This document shows, piece after piece, positions 10,801 through 15,429 of a DNA stretch of 15,563 nt. The stretch spans positions 1 to 15,563 of the forward strand of contig DASRRM010000337.1 of assembly GCA_035695715.1 (NCBI GenBank), in the 5' to 3' direction. The DNA comes from RYN-428 sp035695715. GTDB lineage: Bacteria > Planctomycetota > Phycisphaerae > Tepidisphaerales > Tepidisphaeraceae. Both the position numbers and the translations under genes were made by a program. A model generated the notes under the pieces. The model worked only from the letters and a program-made list of their open reading frames with translations. It searched no databases and had not been told where the DNA came from. The number at the start of each line of letters is the position of its first letter. Within the stretch, counting starts at the first letter, position 1.

Positions 10801-13800
10801 ACTTCAACTCGCGGCCGTTTCGTCCAGCGAAATCGACCTCCAATGGATCGACAATTCCAGCAACGAAACCCAGTTTTCCATTGAGCGGGCCGTGCTCGAC
10901 GGGCCGTTTATTCAGATCGGCACTGTCGCTGCCAATGTCACGTCATATGCCGATACGACCGCAGCGCCAAACACGGTCTATCAATATCGCATTCGCGCCC
11001 TCACTGCGAACAGTCCCAGCGGCTACAGCAACACCGCCCAGGCGACCACGCTTCCTGCCCAAACCGCATCCCTCGTGGCCGACATCAATACCACACCCTC
11101 GTCGCCAACGGCCTCAAGTTCTGATCCGACGGCGATTGTGACCATGAATGGGCTCGGATATTTCGCCGCCCACGATTCATCAGGTAATTGGGGAATATGG
11201 CAGACCGATGGAACCGCCGCCGGCACCACCCTCATTACATATACCAACGGCACGCCGACTGTCATGACGGTGAGCGGAAGTCACTTATACTTCTTGAGCG
11301 ACGGCAATTCGCAACTATGGACCAGCGACGGAACTGCCGTCGGCACGCAACTGGTCTATGACCTTGGCGTCAGTGGATCGAGCACGGCTTGCGCGATGGT
11401 CAACATGAATGGCACGCTGATCTTCACGCCCGACGGTTTGAGTGTGTGGAGCAGCAATGGCACGTCCTCCGGGACGGCCAAACTCGCTACCGTCACAACA
11501 ACGCTGCAATATCTTTCGGCCCCGGTTTCGCTCGTTGTAGCAGGCAATCGCACGTTCTTCGGCGGTTCCGACGGCACTCATGGTTTGGAACTATGGGCAA
11601 CCGATGGCACGGTCGCCGGGACCGGCATGGTCGCAGACATCTTCGCTGGCGCCAACGGCTCGTTCCCCTCAAATCTGACTGCCTATAACGGGAAGCTGAT
11701 GTTTGTGGCGAACGATAATATTCATGGCCGGCAACTGTGGAGCAGCGATGGAACTGCCGCGGGGACGGCGCTGGTTGCTGACATCGATCCAGTGGACCAC
11801 GCCCCTATCATTCAGTCCCTCGCGGTCTTTAACAATTACGTTTATTTCGGCGCTAACAACAATCAAAATGTCGGCCTGTGGCGAACCGATGGAACCGCCG
11901 CCGGCACCGTCGAAATCGCGACCGGGTTCATGCCCACCGGGCTTGTCAACGTGAATGGCACGCTCTATTTCGCTGGAATGAACACCGTCGCCACACTTTA
12001 TAAGAGCGACGGAACGCTGGCGGGCACGCAGTCGATTGAAAACATACCCGGCTCGACATCAACCCAGCCGAATTATCAAACGCCGGTTGCTGTCGGGAAC
12101 CGCCTGTTCTTTAATGGAACCAACGGCACGAGTCTCTGGTCGTCCGACGGCACTGTCCAGGGAACCGCCGTGGTTGCCGGGTCTACTCAGGCAATCACTG
12201 ATTCGGTGTTTGGCAATGCACTCTTCTTCAACGCAAACGACGGCGTCCATGGAAATGAGCTCTGGCGAAGCGACGGAACAATTACCGGCACCACGCTCTT
12301 CAAGGACATCAACCTTCATACTGCCGATTCCAATCCGGTCAATTTTGTCTCGTTCAACAGTGCCGTCTATTTCATTGCCACCAATTCCGCCGGCGCCTCC
12401 ACTTTATTCCAAACCGACGGAACCAGCGGCGGCACCGTCGCCGTCGGGCCGGCAACCGGGAACCTGATTGCCTTCAACGGCGCTCTCTACTTCTCCAATT
12501 CCGATTCAACGCATGGCACCGAACTCTGGACCAGCAACGGAACGCCGGGCAATGAATCGCTCGTCAAGGACCTCACCCCCGGCACCGGATCATCCACGAT
12601 CACCTACCCCACCGTCTCCGGCGGCTATCTTTATTTCCTTGTGCAAAGCAACGGTACCGGGCCGGCAACTCTCTGGCGCACCGATGGCGCCAATACCATT
12701 CAGCTTTCCATCGCGAGTGTGATTACAGCGCCGGCCGGTTTCCCCGCGGCGGTTCCCACTGACGTGAATGGAACCTTGTATTTCGCCGCCGACGATGGAA
12801 CGCACGGACAGGAACTTTGGAGCAGCAATGGAACCACCGCCGGCACGCAGATGGTTGCCGATATAAATCCCTCAGGCGCGTCCTATGCCAGTGAGTTCGT
12901 CAATTACAATGGAACCCTCTATTTTGCCGCCAATAATGGCACATCCTGGGGCCTGTGGGAGAGTAACGGAAGCAGCAGCGGGACAGTATTGGTTCAGAGC
13001 TTTGCGGGCACCGGCCAAGCCGTCCTGAATCTTGCCGTCGCCAATGGCCGGCTCTTTTTCTCCGGGTCTGACGCCGTCGACGGCGCTGAACTCTGGTCCA
13101 GCGACGGAACCTCCGCCGGCACCATGCGCGTGGCCGACATTGATCCCGGGTCTGCGTCGTCTGATCCAGCCAACTTTTTCGCCGCCGGCGGAATCACCTA
13201 TTTTACAGCGCTGGACGGCCCGACGGATTCCCGCAACGGGTTATGGCGCACCGACGGCACCGCCGCCGGCACATCGCGCATTCGCGATCTGACCCTCGGA
13301 ATCGCCCAACCATACATGCTGAATGTCGGCGGCGTGCTCTATTATTACGACGGATACCACATCTGGCGTTCTGATGGGACGTTTGCCGGGACCGTGCAGG
13401 CTGCGACAATCGATACTGCCGCCGTCACCCCCGTCGGCGCTCCAATGGCGCTTTTGGGCAATTCGCTTTTGTTTGCCGAACGCGATGCCGCCCTGGGGCG
13501 GGAGCTTTTCTCCATTGCCACCACACAGCCGGCCCCTGTCGGCACATTGCGGGTCAGCTCGCTGTTTTCCTCGGCGCAGTCGAGCGGCATGTCGCAATCC
13601 ACCACGCCAACTGCGATCGTGACATGGAGCGACAACTCCAATAACGAAACCGGTTTCCTCCTCCAGCGCAGCACCAGCAGCAATTTCGCCGTCATTGATC
13701 TCAGCGTCCTGCTTCCGGCAAACAGCACGCAATATACAGACAATGCCATTTCCCCAAGCGTGACATACTACTACCGCGTCAGCGCCGTCAATGCCGCCGG

Positions 13801-14458
13801 CAGCTCCGCATTCTCCAATGTGGCGAGCACCGTCGACATCGCTCCGCAAGTGGCCGGCGTGTCATTCGGATCGTCGCAATGGACCTCGGCCTTCCCCGAT
13901 GCCGGCGGCTACGCCATCCCCACCGGCCCTGCCCAACTCACGGATCTGCCGTGGATCAATCTCGATACGATTTCGATCACGTTCACCGAAGCGGTCAATA
14001 TCACGCAAAACTCGCTGAGCATTACCGGCGTGAACATCGCCGCCTATACCGCCAGTGGCTTCAGCTATAATGCCGCGACTTTCACCGCCACCTGGACATT
14101 CGCCGTCCCGTTCGGCGCCGACAAGCTTCTGTTGACGCTTGCCTCGACCGGCGTCAATGCCGTCACCGATGCAGCGGGCAAACCGCTGAATGGTGCATGG
14201 AACAACGGTTCGGGCGCCTTCCCATCAGGCGGCGCGGCCGGCGGCGACTTCAACTTCAATGTGAACATCCTCCCCGGCGACGTTGACGGAAGCGGCGCGG
14301 TAAACATTATCGACACCGTCGCAACCCGAAATCTGCAATTCAATTCCGCCGGTTCGCCCGCCTATTCCATCTTCAACGACGTGGACGGCAACGGAAGCAT
14401 CAGCATCATCGATACGATCAACGTGCGCAACCGGCAATTCACCAGCCTGCCCACCTGA
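1691..14458 (+). CDS. Giant multidomain surface/secreted protein (4255 aa) with LEPR-like N-terminus, Ig-like, FG-GAP, ELWxxDGT, FN3 and dockerin-like modules
   Basis: One unbroken frame of 4255 codons. Domain order by residue: LEPR-XLL-type segment (1-41); Ig-like modules A1 42-165, B1 166-275, B2 276-360, A2 361-482, B1 483-594, B2 595-1045 with an inserted seven-repeat FG-GAP block (about 667-1008), A3 1046-1159, B1 1160-1271, B2 1272-1366, B2 1367-1832 with a second seven-repeat FG-GAP block (about 1439-1793), A4 1833-1950; Pro/Lys hinge 1951-2031; ELWxxDGT array 2032-2833; three FN3 2834-3124; second ELWxxDGT array 3125-3946; fourth FN3 3947-4053; Ig-like 4054-4195; dockerin-like pair 4196-4255. 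I find only about five cysteines. The start is the first ATG in frame. An ATG at 1703 is an alternative, and neither has a clear ribosome site. No signal peptide or membrane helix is visible. The function is inferred from architecture only: an extracellular adhesin or scaffold, with calcium likely bound at DxNxDGxxD loops. No enzyme domain is recognisable. Confidence 0.96.
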   Translation: MSSFMSNGLEGCAKQRYRSQALKNAVKACAEQLENRLLLSGSPTATATVSNVYAAGGTSYTFTVTYQSNVPIVVSNLDGFDVRVEGANGFNQRANFVLVDNNTNGTSRTATYQVQSPGGVWDPSDSAVYSIVMQPSQVSDSAGNYVPAGVIGSFTVSIAATPIQPALLAACDSGVSSSDDLTNFNNSAPGKALQFVISDTDPGATLTLFADGTAIGSTVAGGLGAIVATDGSTILPDGVHSFTVTQTAPGGASTAPSAPLQVTIDTIAPPAPPAPQLQAASDSGFSSSDRITDIATPSFNLTASPYSQVYLNGTLVSAYGSTVYASPALADGTYAFTATAIDAAGNESAPSAASAVTIVTALPTATASAANVTAAGLDSYTFTVSYAASDGIDVTSLDGSDVVVSGPNGYSQPAALLSVSQATNGSPRVATYEVSAPNGNWGSSADGTYTITLQGSQVRDVAGNVAAGVVLATFTASVDSLGQPDLLAATDSGLYSNDNYTNFNNSTPAKALQFLVANTTAGAAVSIYSDGTLIGSATAAGSTTTVTTNGSTTLSDGTHAITARQTPVGGALSAPSAGLSITIDTVAPAAPAPPKLDPANDNGPSNSDGITNVAQPVFDITANEPGTVHLEGTGADGGGLSAAAPVAGQYAIPFAPPAGFSNPPALSGVATGNMPILITCDVNGDGKPDLVVAAPDQSKLSVFFSNGDGTYTAGPVTLLTVAPMSIATADFNGDGKADLVITGVDNTTRVYLGTGSGTFTAGVILQTGSVQVVAGDFNQDHLADVIVTGDGIAWLFLGNGNGTFTAGPTPGIPLTQPVTLVTSDIFHNGQTDVFASGGHNPGYLGLVLEPTTTGVFSNPYSVNLPANTILAGAADFDGDGLVDLVELTRVAATGQSSLTILWNSVSKGFATSTTITLPSNTVGNVQIGDFNGDGRPDLAIASATNDTTTPGAINIIYNGGNRTFLPTSSLATINRPTDLEIADVNGDKRTDFVVAGASQSVATVLQTGGVLPNGAHSMYAWVEDLAGNRSPNSATTPITLDTSVPTAVLNAPQVTSLNSGSYQFTVAYSDVGSGIDPASIGSNNLLVLGPGTANSQLASLVSTTATGNGVNAVYSVVIPATGVDGNYSVSMQASQVRDIAGNYVAANVVGTFNVTLAPAKPVLVAAADTGISSTDGITNFNNASPAKALQFSVGGTASGDTITIYADGVAIGSAIASGTTTLVTTNGAMALADGAHSITARRIFAGGAQGTVSAALSITIDATAPAAPVAPDLQAASDSGFSNTDNITNVVAPIFTMAGTPYYRVYRNGVLVSTSYATGSFTSGNLPDGTYSFTETSVDAAGNESTPSAPLSVTIDTVAPAAPPAPTLDPSSDSGSSHSDGVTNATTPGFDVTSNGPGVVHLEGYGVDGGGVSANVTGAGSHLVAFNPAGTIETTPTQIPGAAADGTVVAADLNGDGIPDIIGAEGVVGGFTSSTITVSLGNGDGTFRPAINLTTTFNSYGATVLVGDVNGDGKPDIVALDIDDVTSNTSVNVFLGNGDGTFQAPLSQTVSFRLGGGQLADMDGDGKLDLVVSSNSNGSIYTLFGKGDGTFGAPTNQISIGDAESFYVGDLNGDGKPDLAVPEGGTLVGTSSANSAVAIFLNQGNGIEKQFASYPLAGGTSINDITAADVNHDGKPDLIVPGGASIVVLLGRGDGSFGGNGFDLVPTYTPNPVAVADINGDGNPDLISTYDVNSAFGRLVVDYGNGTGAFGPPVTLVSTTSNMSQVLAADLNRDGRPDLVVGFPFGGTDVYPGSGGALRDGTHSIYAWTEDAAGNRSPNSPNTTITVDTTPPAAALNAPAVTSGATTLTFTVTYSDATSGLDVSSLNGSNLTVTGPNGYTAAAAFVSVDTSTNGSPRTATYRVAAPGGAWDSADNGTYSVNMQASQVRDVAGNAIPAGVVGQFSVSLVAGNILVGKSSLPGTSPSKSPVSPTVSKKPTPPAKAPVKPAPVKPVPVKSPAPTPAAKSPAPQSTSKGSTVLVSGKQTTSQSGSLLDDIFPGTQSSATAQYTPVTGGIYFVNAISSGGKALYKTDGTAAGTVLLSTASSIQILAALGNTLLFSNGTQLLRTDGTVAGTHAIMSLTVSGAGVAINNAVYFAASTSAQGVELWRSDGTAAGTSLVADINPGTGSSGPTLLTNVFGTLFFVANDGVHGAELWKSDGTAAGTVIVKDINPGTSSSGIPSLTNVGGTLFFTANDGVHGFELWESDGTAGGTVMVKDISAGPTSSAPANITNVNGYAFFTTPDGALWESDGTAGGTMSVMSGLIATSLVSFDSQLYFINNGNQLWTSDGTPGGTVEVAAVPGASQLTVGASRLFFSATDAVHGTELWTSDGTTSGTSLLADIDSGAGGSAPAGFTVSGSEVYFNANDGLHGTELWRSDGTAAGTVLADDVNSTPNSSNPSGFFPFHHDAAFFATGAAGYGLYISDGTPEGLSLVSPASVAPSAVVGNSIFFVLNGNLMQTDGTASSTHQVAAFSTTITGMYSVNGVLIFTTQQSNGPQLWRSDGTAAGTYTILAANNNLIYGPTVSVNRLFFYANDGTHGYEPWVSDGTVAGTIMLKDVNPGAGSSAINNGYGSWAITPVPTGIVFGASDGTTAGALWFSDGTSANTHSVIDPTTSQPFAFTYGWSFAKLPTYISSSTGYAFFMGALGSKAPILYRTDGTAAGTVALAQMTNSNQGPEAFAEVNGEIFVAIANGSSLANGFTLWKTNGTVAGTQALANIADNSGHGVTAMVNVGGTLYIQASNLWISDGTPAGTVQLAAGSTIPTAGFVVDGATFYAGSDSNGTELWTIPASAPPLPPMPVTSPLALTVSSQEIDLTWADSPTNTDSSVRIQRSTSSGFTTIDETVVLVGGATHFNDTGIVPGTTYYYRIYTQNAGGTSAAVTVSSATTGAPAAPARLAAVAAGGSQSGLEVDLSWADNSNNETGFTLQRSLVANFSTIDATFTLAANATAYSDTTVAPSLTYYYRIRSFNAAGNSAFAAVGPVVVPTTIPTAPSGLQLAAVSSSEIDLQWIDNSSNETQFSIERAVLDGPFIQIGTVAANVTSYADTTAAPNTVYQYRIRALTANSPSGYSNTAQATTLPAQTASLVADINTTPSSPTASSSDPTAIVTMNGLGYFAAHDSSGNWGIWQTDGTAAGTTLITYTNGTPTVMTVSGSHLYFLSDGNSQLWTSDGTAVGTQLVYDLGVSGSSTACAMVNMNGTLIFTPDGLSVWSSNGTSSGTAKLATVTTTLQYLSAPVSLVVAGNRTFFGGSDGTHGLELWATDGTVAGTGMVADIFAGANGSFPSNLTAYNGKLMFVANDNIHGRQLWSSDGTAAGTALVADIDPVDHAPIIQSLAVFNNYVYFGANNNQNVGLWRTDGTAAGTVEIATGFMPTGLVNVNGTLYFAGMNTVATLYKSDGTLAGTQSIENIPGSTSTQPNYQTPVAVGNRLFFNGTNGTSLWSSDGTVQGTAVVAGSTQAITDSVFGNALFFNANDGVHGNELWRSDGTITGTTLFKDINLHTADSNPVNFVSFNSAVYFIATNSAGASTLFQTDGTSGGTVAVGPATGNLIAFNGALYFSNSDSTHGTELWTSNGTPGNESLVKDLTPGTGSSTITYPTVSGGYLYFLVQSNGTGPATLWRTDGANTIQLSIASVITAPAGFPAAVPTDVNGTLYFAADDGTHGQELWSSNGTTAGTQMVADINPSGASYASEFVNYNGTLYFAANNGTSWGLWESNGSSSGTVLVQSFAGTGQAVLNLAVANGRLFFSGSDAVDGAELWSSDGTSAGTMRVADIDPGSASSDPANFFAAGGITYFTALDGPTDSRNGLWRTDGTAAGTSRIRDLTLGIAQPYMLNVGGVLYYYDGYHIWRSDGTFAGTVQAATIDTAAVTPVGAPMALLGNSLLFAERDAALGRELFSIATTQPAPVGTLRVSSLFSSAQSSGMSQSTTPTAIVTWSDNSNNETGFLLQRSTSSNFAVIDLSVLLPANSTQYTDNAISPSVTYYYRVSAVNAAGSSAFSNVASTVDIAPQVAGVSFGSSQWTSAFPDAGGYAIPTGPAQLTDLPWINLDTISITFTEAVNITQNSLSITGVNIAAYTASGFSYNAATFTATWTFAVPFGADKLLLTLASTGVNAVTDAAGKPLNGAWNNGSGAFPSGGAAGGDFNFNVNILPGDVDGSGAVNIIDTVATRNLQFNSAGSPAYSIFNDVDGNGSISIIDTINVRNRQFTSLPT
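1814..3690 (+). repeat. Ig-like modules A1-B1-B2-A2-B1 and first part of the next B2 in the giant protein
   Basis: Two alternating module types. Type A (about 120 aa) contains the pattern YTFTVxY, a GPNG-like turn, TNGxxRxATYxV, and a closing SQVxDxAGN with AGV after it. Copies start at nt 1814 and 2771 here, and at 4826 and 7187 later. Type B starts with a DSGxSxxDxxTN motif and ends with LxDGTxxxTA..AGxxSxPS followed by TIDTVAPxAPxAP. B1 copies start at 2186 and 3137 (and 5168). B2 copies start at 2516 and 3473 (and 5504, 5789). B modules resemble bacterial Ig-like domains common in large adhesins. The copies are clear at protein level but diverged in DNA, so the duplications are old. Confidence 0.75.
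3691..4712 (+). repeat. FG-GAP/VCBS block 1: seven repeats, probable seven-bladed propeller
   Basis: Seven successive Dx[ND]xDGxxD-type loops, each followed by a hydrophobic strand: CDVNGDGKPDLVV, ADFNGDGKADLVI, GDFNQDHLADVIV, SDIFHNGQTDVFA, ADFDGDGLVDLVE, GDFNGDGRPDLAI and ADVNGDKRTDFVV. Several repeats contain the partner F/Y-xGNGxGTFTAG turn. Spacing is about 49 residues. The third and fourth loops have lost calcium ligands, so calcium binding there is doubtful. The family (integrin-alpha-like FG-GAP) folds as seven-bladed propellers, and the count fits exactly. The block interrupts an Ig-like B2 module that starts at nt 3473 and resumes at about 4713 with the LPNGAHSMYAWVEDLAGNRS strand region. 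Confidence 0.85.
4713..6004 (+). repeat. Ig-like modules between the two propellers (end of B2, A3, B1, B2, start of B2)
   Basis: This stretch holds the C-terminal part of the interrupted B2 (to nt 4825), A3 (4826-5167), B1 (5168-5503), an uninterrupted B2 (5504-5788) and the first half of the next B2 (from 5789). The uninterrupted B2 is the reference that shows where the propellers are inserted: it runs from a DSGFSNTDNITN start through VYRNGVLVS directly to LPDGTYSFTETSVDAAGNES. In the interrupted copies HLEGxGxDGGG is followed by the propeller, and only then by the DGTHSIYAWxEDAAGNRS equivalent. Confidence 0.75.
6005..7070 (+). repeat. FG-GAP/VCBS block 2: seven repeats, probable seven-bladed propeller
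   Basis: Seven calcium-type loops: ADLNGDGIPDIIG, GDVNGDGKPDIVA, ADMDGDGKLDLVV, GDLNGDGKPDLAV, ADVNHDGKPDLIV, ADINGDGNPDLIS and ADLNRDGRPDLVV. All keep acidic or Asn ligands, so this block looks better preserved than block 1. Most repeats end in the LGNGDGTF-type turn. Spacing is about 50 residues, with longer loops in some blades. It is inserted in an Ig-like B2 module (5789-7186) at the position corresponding to block 1. Confidence 0.87.
7541..7783 (+). other. Pro/Lys/Ser/Thr hinge in the giant protein, with 15-bp microrepeat
   Basis: Residues 1951-2031 are low complexity, with KPTPPAKAPVKPAPVKPVPV at the core, and are flanked by Ser/Thr-rich sequence. The octamer CCGGTCAA recurs at exact 15-bp steps (7640, 7655, 7670), giving a five-residue VKPxP period. 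This segment separates the Ig/FG-GAP half from the ELWxxDGT/FN3 half. It is likely an extended positively charged spacer, as in wall- or matrix-spanning linkers, but its binding role is unknown. Confidence 0.8.
7784..10189 (+). repeat. ELWxxDGT repeat array 1 (17 complete motifs plus one split repeat)
   Basis: Repeats of about 45 residues carry the signature xELWxSDGTxxGTxxVxDI, then a G/S-rich turn, then a strand with LFFxANDGxHG. I count 17 DGTxxGT-type motifs, e.g. VELWRSDGTAAGTSLVADI and AELWKSDGTAAGTVIVKDI. The array opens with the back half of a repeat (LLDDIFPGTQSS) and closes with a bare front half (TELWTIPAS), so the 18th repeat is split between the two ends. This matches the family known as ELWxxDGT repeat proteins, whose members are mostly surface proteins of unknown role. 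Repeat length and circular closure suggest beta-propeller blades; this is an inference. Confidence 0.85.
10190..11062 (+). repeat. Three tandem fibronectin type III domains
   Basis: Residues 2834-3124 hold three FN3 units of 97 residues each, starting at nt 10190, 10481 and 10772. Each has the conserved EIDLxW (strand B/C), DNSxNET-F-xxR, an alternating-strand middle, and the T-Y-YYRIRA-N..G.S closing strands (TYYYRIYTQNAGGTSA, TYYYRIRSFNAAGNSA, VYQYRIRALTANSPSG). They bridge the two ELWxxDGT arrays and probably act as rigid spacers. Confidence 0.88.
11063..13528 (+). repeat. ELWxxDGT repeat array 2 (17 complete motifs plus one split repeat)
   Basis: Same repeat type as array 1, about 46 residues each. 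Examples are LELWATDGTVAGTGMVADI, NELWRSDGTITGTTLFKDI and AELWSSDGTSAGTMRVADI. I again count 17 full motifs, including degenerate ones (ATLWRTDGANT and WGLWESNGSSSGT). It begins with a back half-repeat (SLVADINTTPSS) and ends with a front half-repeat (RELFSIATT), exactly as array 1 does. An FN3 domain follows directly. Confidence 0.85.
13529..14275 (+). other. Fourth FN3 domain and C-terminal Ig-like domain of the giant protein
   Basis: FN3 (residues 3947-4053) contains AIVTWSDNSNNETGFLLQRS and TYYYRVSAVNAAGSSAFSN, very close to the second FN3. It is followed by a domain (4054-4195) of a kind common just before the dockerin-like tail in planctomycete proteins. The recognisable blocks are YAIPTGPAQLTDLPWINLDT, ISITFTEAVNI, LSITGVN, TATWTFAVPFGADKLLLTL, and VTDAAGKPLNGAWNNGSGAF then GGDFNFNVNILPGD. 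I recognise this as a recurrent Ig-like (SbsA-like) fold but do not know its ligand. Confidence 0.72.
14276..14455 (+). other. C-terminal dockerin-type I-like double calcium loop
   Basis: Two EF-hand-like loops: GDVDGSGAVNIIDTVATRN (4196-4214) and NDVDGNGSISIIDTINVRN (4229-4247), each with D-x-D-G-x-G-x-x-x-x-x-D ligand spacing and a following short helix. This is the dockerin type I pattern as widely found at the C-termini of planctomycete extracellular proteins. No cohesin is visible in the window, so the partner is unknown. The gene stops eight residues after the second helix. Confidence 0.85.
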
Positions 14459-14755
14459 TCCGGACCTCCATTCACAAGCGAATCCACGATGGCCGGCCAA
14501 TCGTGCAATCCGGTCACAACGTCACCGCACTGGCGACCCCGCCATCGCAGAAATGCACGAAACCGCACGGAAATGCACGACTTTTTCGAGTCGTGCATTG
14601 GAACAACCTGTCGCGGCCAATTGCATCGGTAGCGAAATATCGCCAAGCGAACGCTGCCGACCGCTTCTCCCTGCGCAGGAAGGCCATTTGACCCCCTGAT
14701 ACCGGTTTCATTCGCCTCATTCGCCGCCTGCAAAAATACTAGCGACGTCCGGGTT
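14459..14755. other. Convergent intergenic gap (297 bp)
   Basis: This lies between the stop of the giant gene (plus strand) and the stop of the small membrane protein (minus strand). The only open frames are short and have no family resemblance. It carries the perfect hairpin at 14572-14599 and repeated ATGCACGA words, and CATTCGCC occurs twice 11 bp apart near 14709-14727. No T-run follows the hairpin on either strand, so transcription end points are not evident. Confidence 0.6.
14551..14599. repeat. Direct repeat plus 11-bp perfect inverted repeat built on ATGCACGA
   Basis: AAATGCACGA occurs at 14551-14560 and again 20 bp later at 14571-14580. The second copy is the left arm of a perfect hairpin, AATGCACGACT (14572-14582) / AGTCGTGCATT (14589-14599), with loop TTTTCG. 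A near copy in inverted sense, TCGTGCAA, lies at 14501-14508. The hairpin could act as a bidirectional transcription stop between convergent genes even without a U-tract, or the word could be a protein-binding site. Confidence 0.6.
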
Positions 14756-15226
14756 TCAGTCGCCTGTTGGCCGAGTTGTCGCGGGCCGATCTTGGAGTCC
14801 GTAATGGAAAAGAACTCCTGGGTAGACCCGCCCCGTTACTTCGTCGAGCAGCCAGCCAACTCGCGCTGGATCGGCGTTCCCTCCGAGTTTCACTATAATT
14901 GCTGAGCCATTCAATGGATTATGGATCGGAGTCGTATCGATCCCCTTCCAGAAGTCGTCAACAGTGGGCCACGCACCGTGTTCGGCGCGAAAGAGCGCCG
15001 CGCGCTCAGTCAGGCGATCCGCGATGGAACTCGCGAGCAACTCCGTGTAGCGGGGCGTCCATGGACCGACGATTGGCGCCGCTACGGCCGGGTGTGTCGG
15101 GCCGGGGACGCGGCGTGACGTTGCGGGTGAGCATCCGTTGCAGGGCCCCAAGACTACGATGATCGCCGCGCTAAGGAGCAAGCCAGCTACTAGCGCGATC
15201 AACGGAAATTTTGTGCGGTTTAGCAT
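14756..15226 (-). CDS. Small membrane-anchored protein with pseudopilin-like soluble domain
   Basis: The frame reads 156 residues from the ATG at 15226. Two in-frame upstream ATGs exist at 15238 and 15265. I chose 15226 because GGAG sits six bases upstream of it; 15238 also has GGAG, nine bases upstream, while 15265 has none. A membrane helix follows at once (about residues 8-27, PLIALVAGLLLSAAIIVVLG). A Pro-rich linker and a soluble domain come next, with a helix around ADRLTERAALFRAEHGAWPT, then NPLNG and VGWLLDEVTGRVYPG. This order (helix, H/G-x-W-P, NPLNG, GW-x-DxxTGxVY) resembles the globular part of planctomycete type II secretion pseudopilins. There is no GFTLIE-like prepilin cleavage site, and the Cys after LGP does not make a good lipobox. 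So it may be a non-pilin relative; its function is unknown. It is convergent with the giant gene. Confidence 0.68.
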   Translation of the reverse strand: MLNRTKFPLIALVAGLLLSAAIIVVLGPCNGCSPATSRRVPGPTHPAVAAPIVGPWTPRYTELLASSIADRLTERAALFRAEHGAWPTVDDFWKGIDTTPIHNPLNGSAIIVKLGGNADPARVGWLLDEVTGRVYPGVLFHYGLQDRPATTRPTGD

Positions 15227-15294
15227 ACCCAACTCCATTAGCGATTTCTCCGATTGCGAAAGCATTGTAGCGCTGCAGACGCCCTAGGCTCAGG

Positions 15295-15399
15295 CTAGTA
15301 CCAATGCCCTATAGTGATGTAGTGGAAGCCCAGCGGCTCGCCCAACCGCGTATCACCCGGAATCCGATTGTCCCATCCCGGCTCCCGTGTCTCGCGGCT
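15295..15399 (-). pseudogene. Possible orphan C-terminal gene fragment
   Basis: On the minus strand one frame without a plausible start codon reads SRETREPGWDNRIPGD and then TRLGEPLGFHYITIGHWY before a TAG at 15297-15295. Composition (Gly, Trp, Tyr, few rare runs) looks more protein-like than the neighbouring frames. It sits directly downstream of the transposase on the same strand, as expected for a gene tail cut off by an insertion. I do not recognise the family. It may equally be chance reading in a GC-rich gap. Confidence 0.25.
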
Positions 15400-15409
15400 G
15401 AAAAAAAAC

Positions 15410-15423
15410 AAAAGGGGACATTC
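15410..15423. repeat. AAAAGGGGACATTC motif next to the transposase stop
   Basis: AAAAGGGGACATTC on the plus strand (GAATGTCCCCTTTT in the transposase sense) begins 6 bp beyond the transposase stop codon, after TATAG. From memory, such a GGGGACATTC block commonly flanks RAYT/IS200-like Y1 transposase genes in planctomycetes and other bacteria. I take it as part of the element's end. Only one copy is inside the window. Confidence 0.45.
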
Positions 15424-15429
15424 CTATAT

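Larger units (their letters stand above)
15227..15429. other. Gap between membrane-protein gene and transposase tail
   Basis: About 200 bp. No complete gene is visible. It contains the likely 5' leader of the minus-strand membrane protein (GGAG motifs close to its start), a possible orphan minus-strand coding remnant (15295-15399), an A8-C-A4 tract, and the GGGGACATTC motif next to the transposase stop. Confidence 0.5.

Noticed and set aside
7784..13528. Regular DNA repeats of about 135-140 bp that could suggest a tandem array or CRISPR
   Set aside because: The period is set by coding repeats (ELWxxDGT). The DNA copies are diverged, the frame is continuous, and there are no short identical repeats with unique spacers.
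13241..13849. 202-codon minus-strand open frame
   Set aside because: Shadow of array 2 and the fourth FN3. The plus-strand frame is unmistakable and the antisense product shows no domain.
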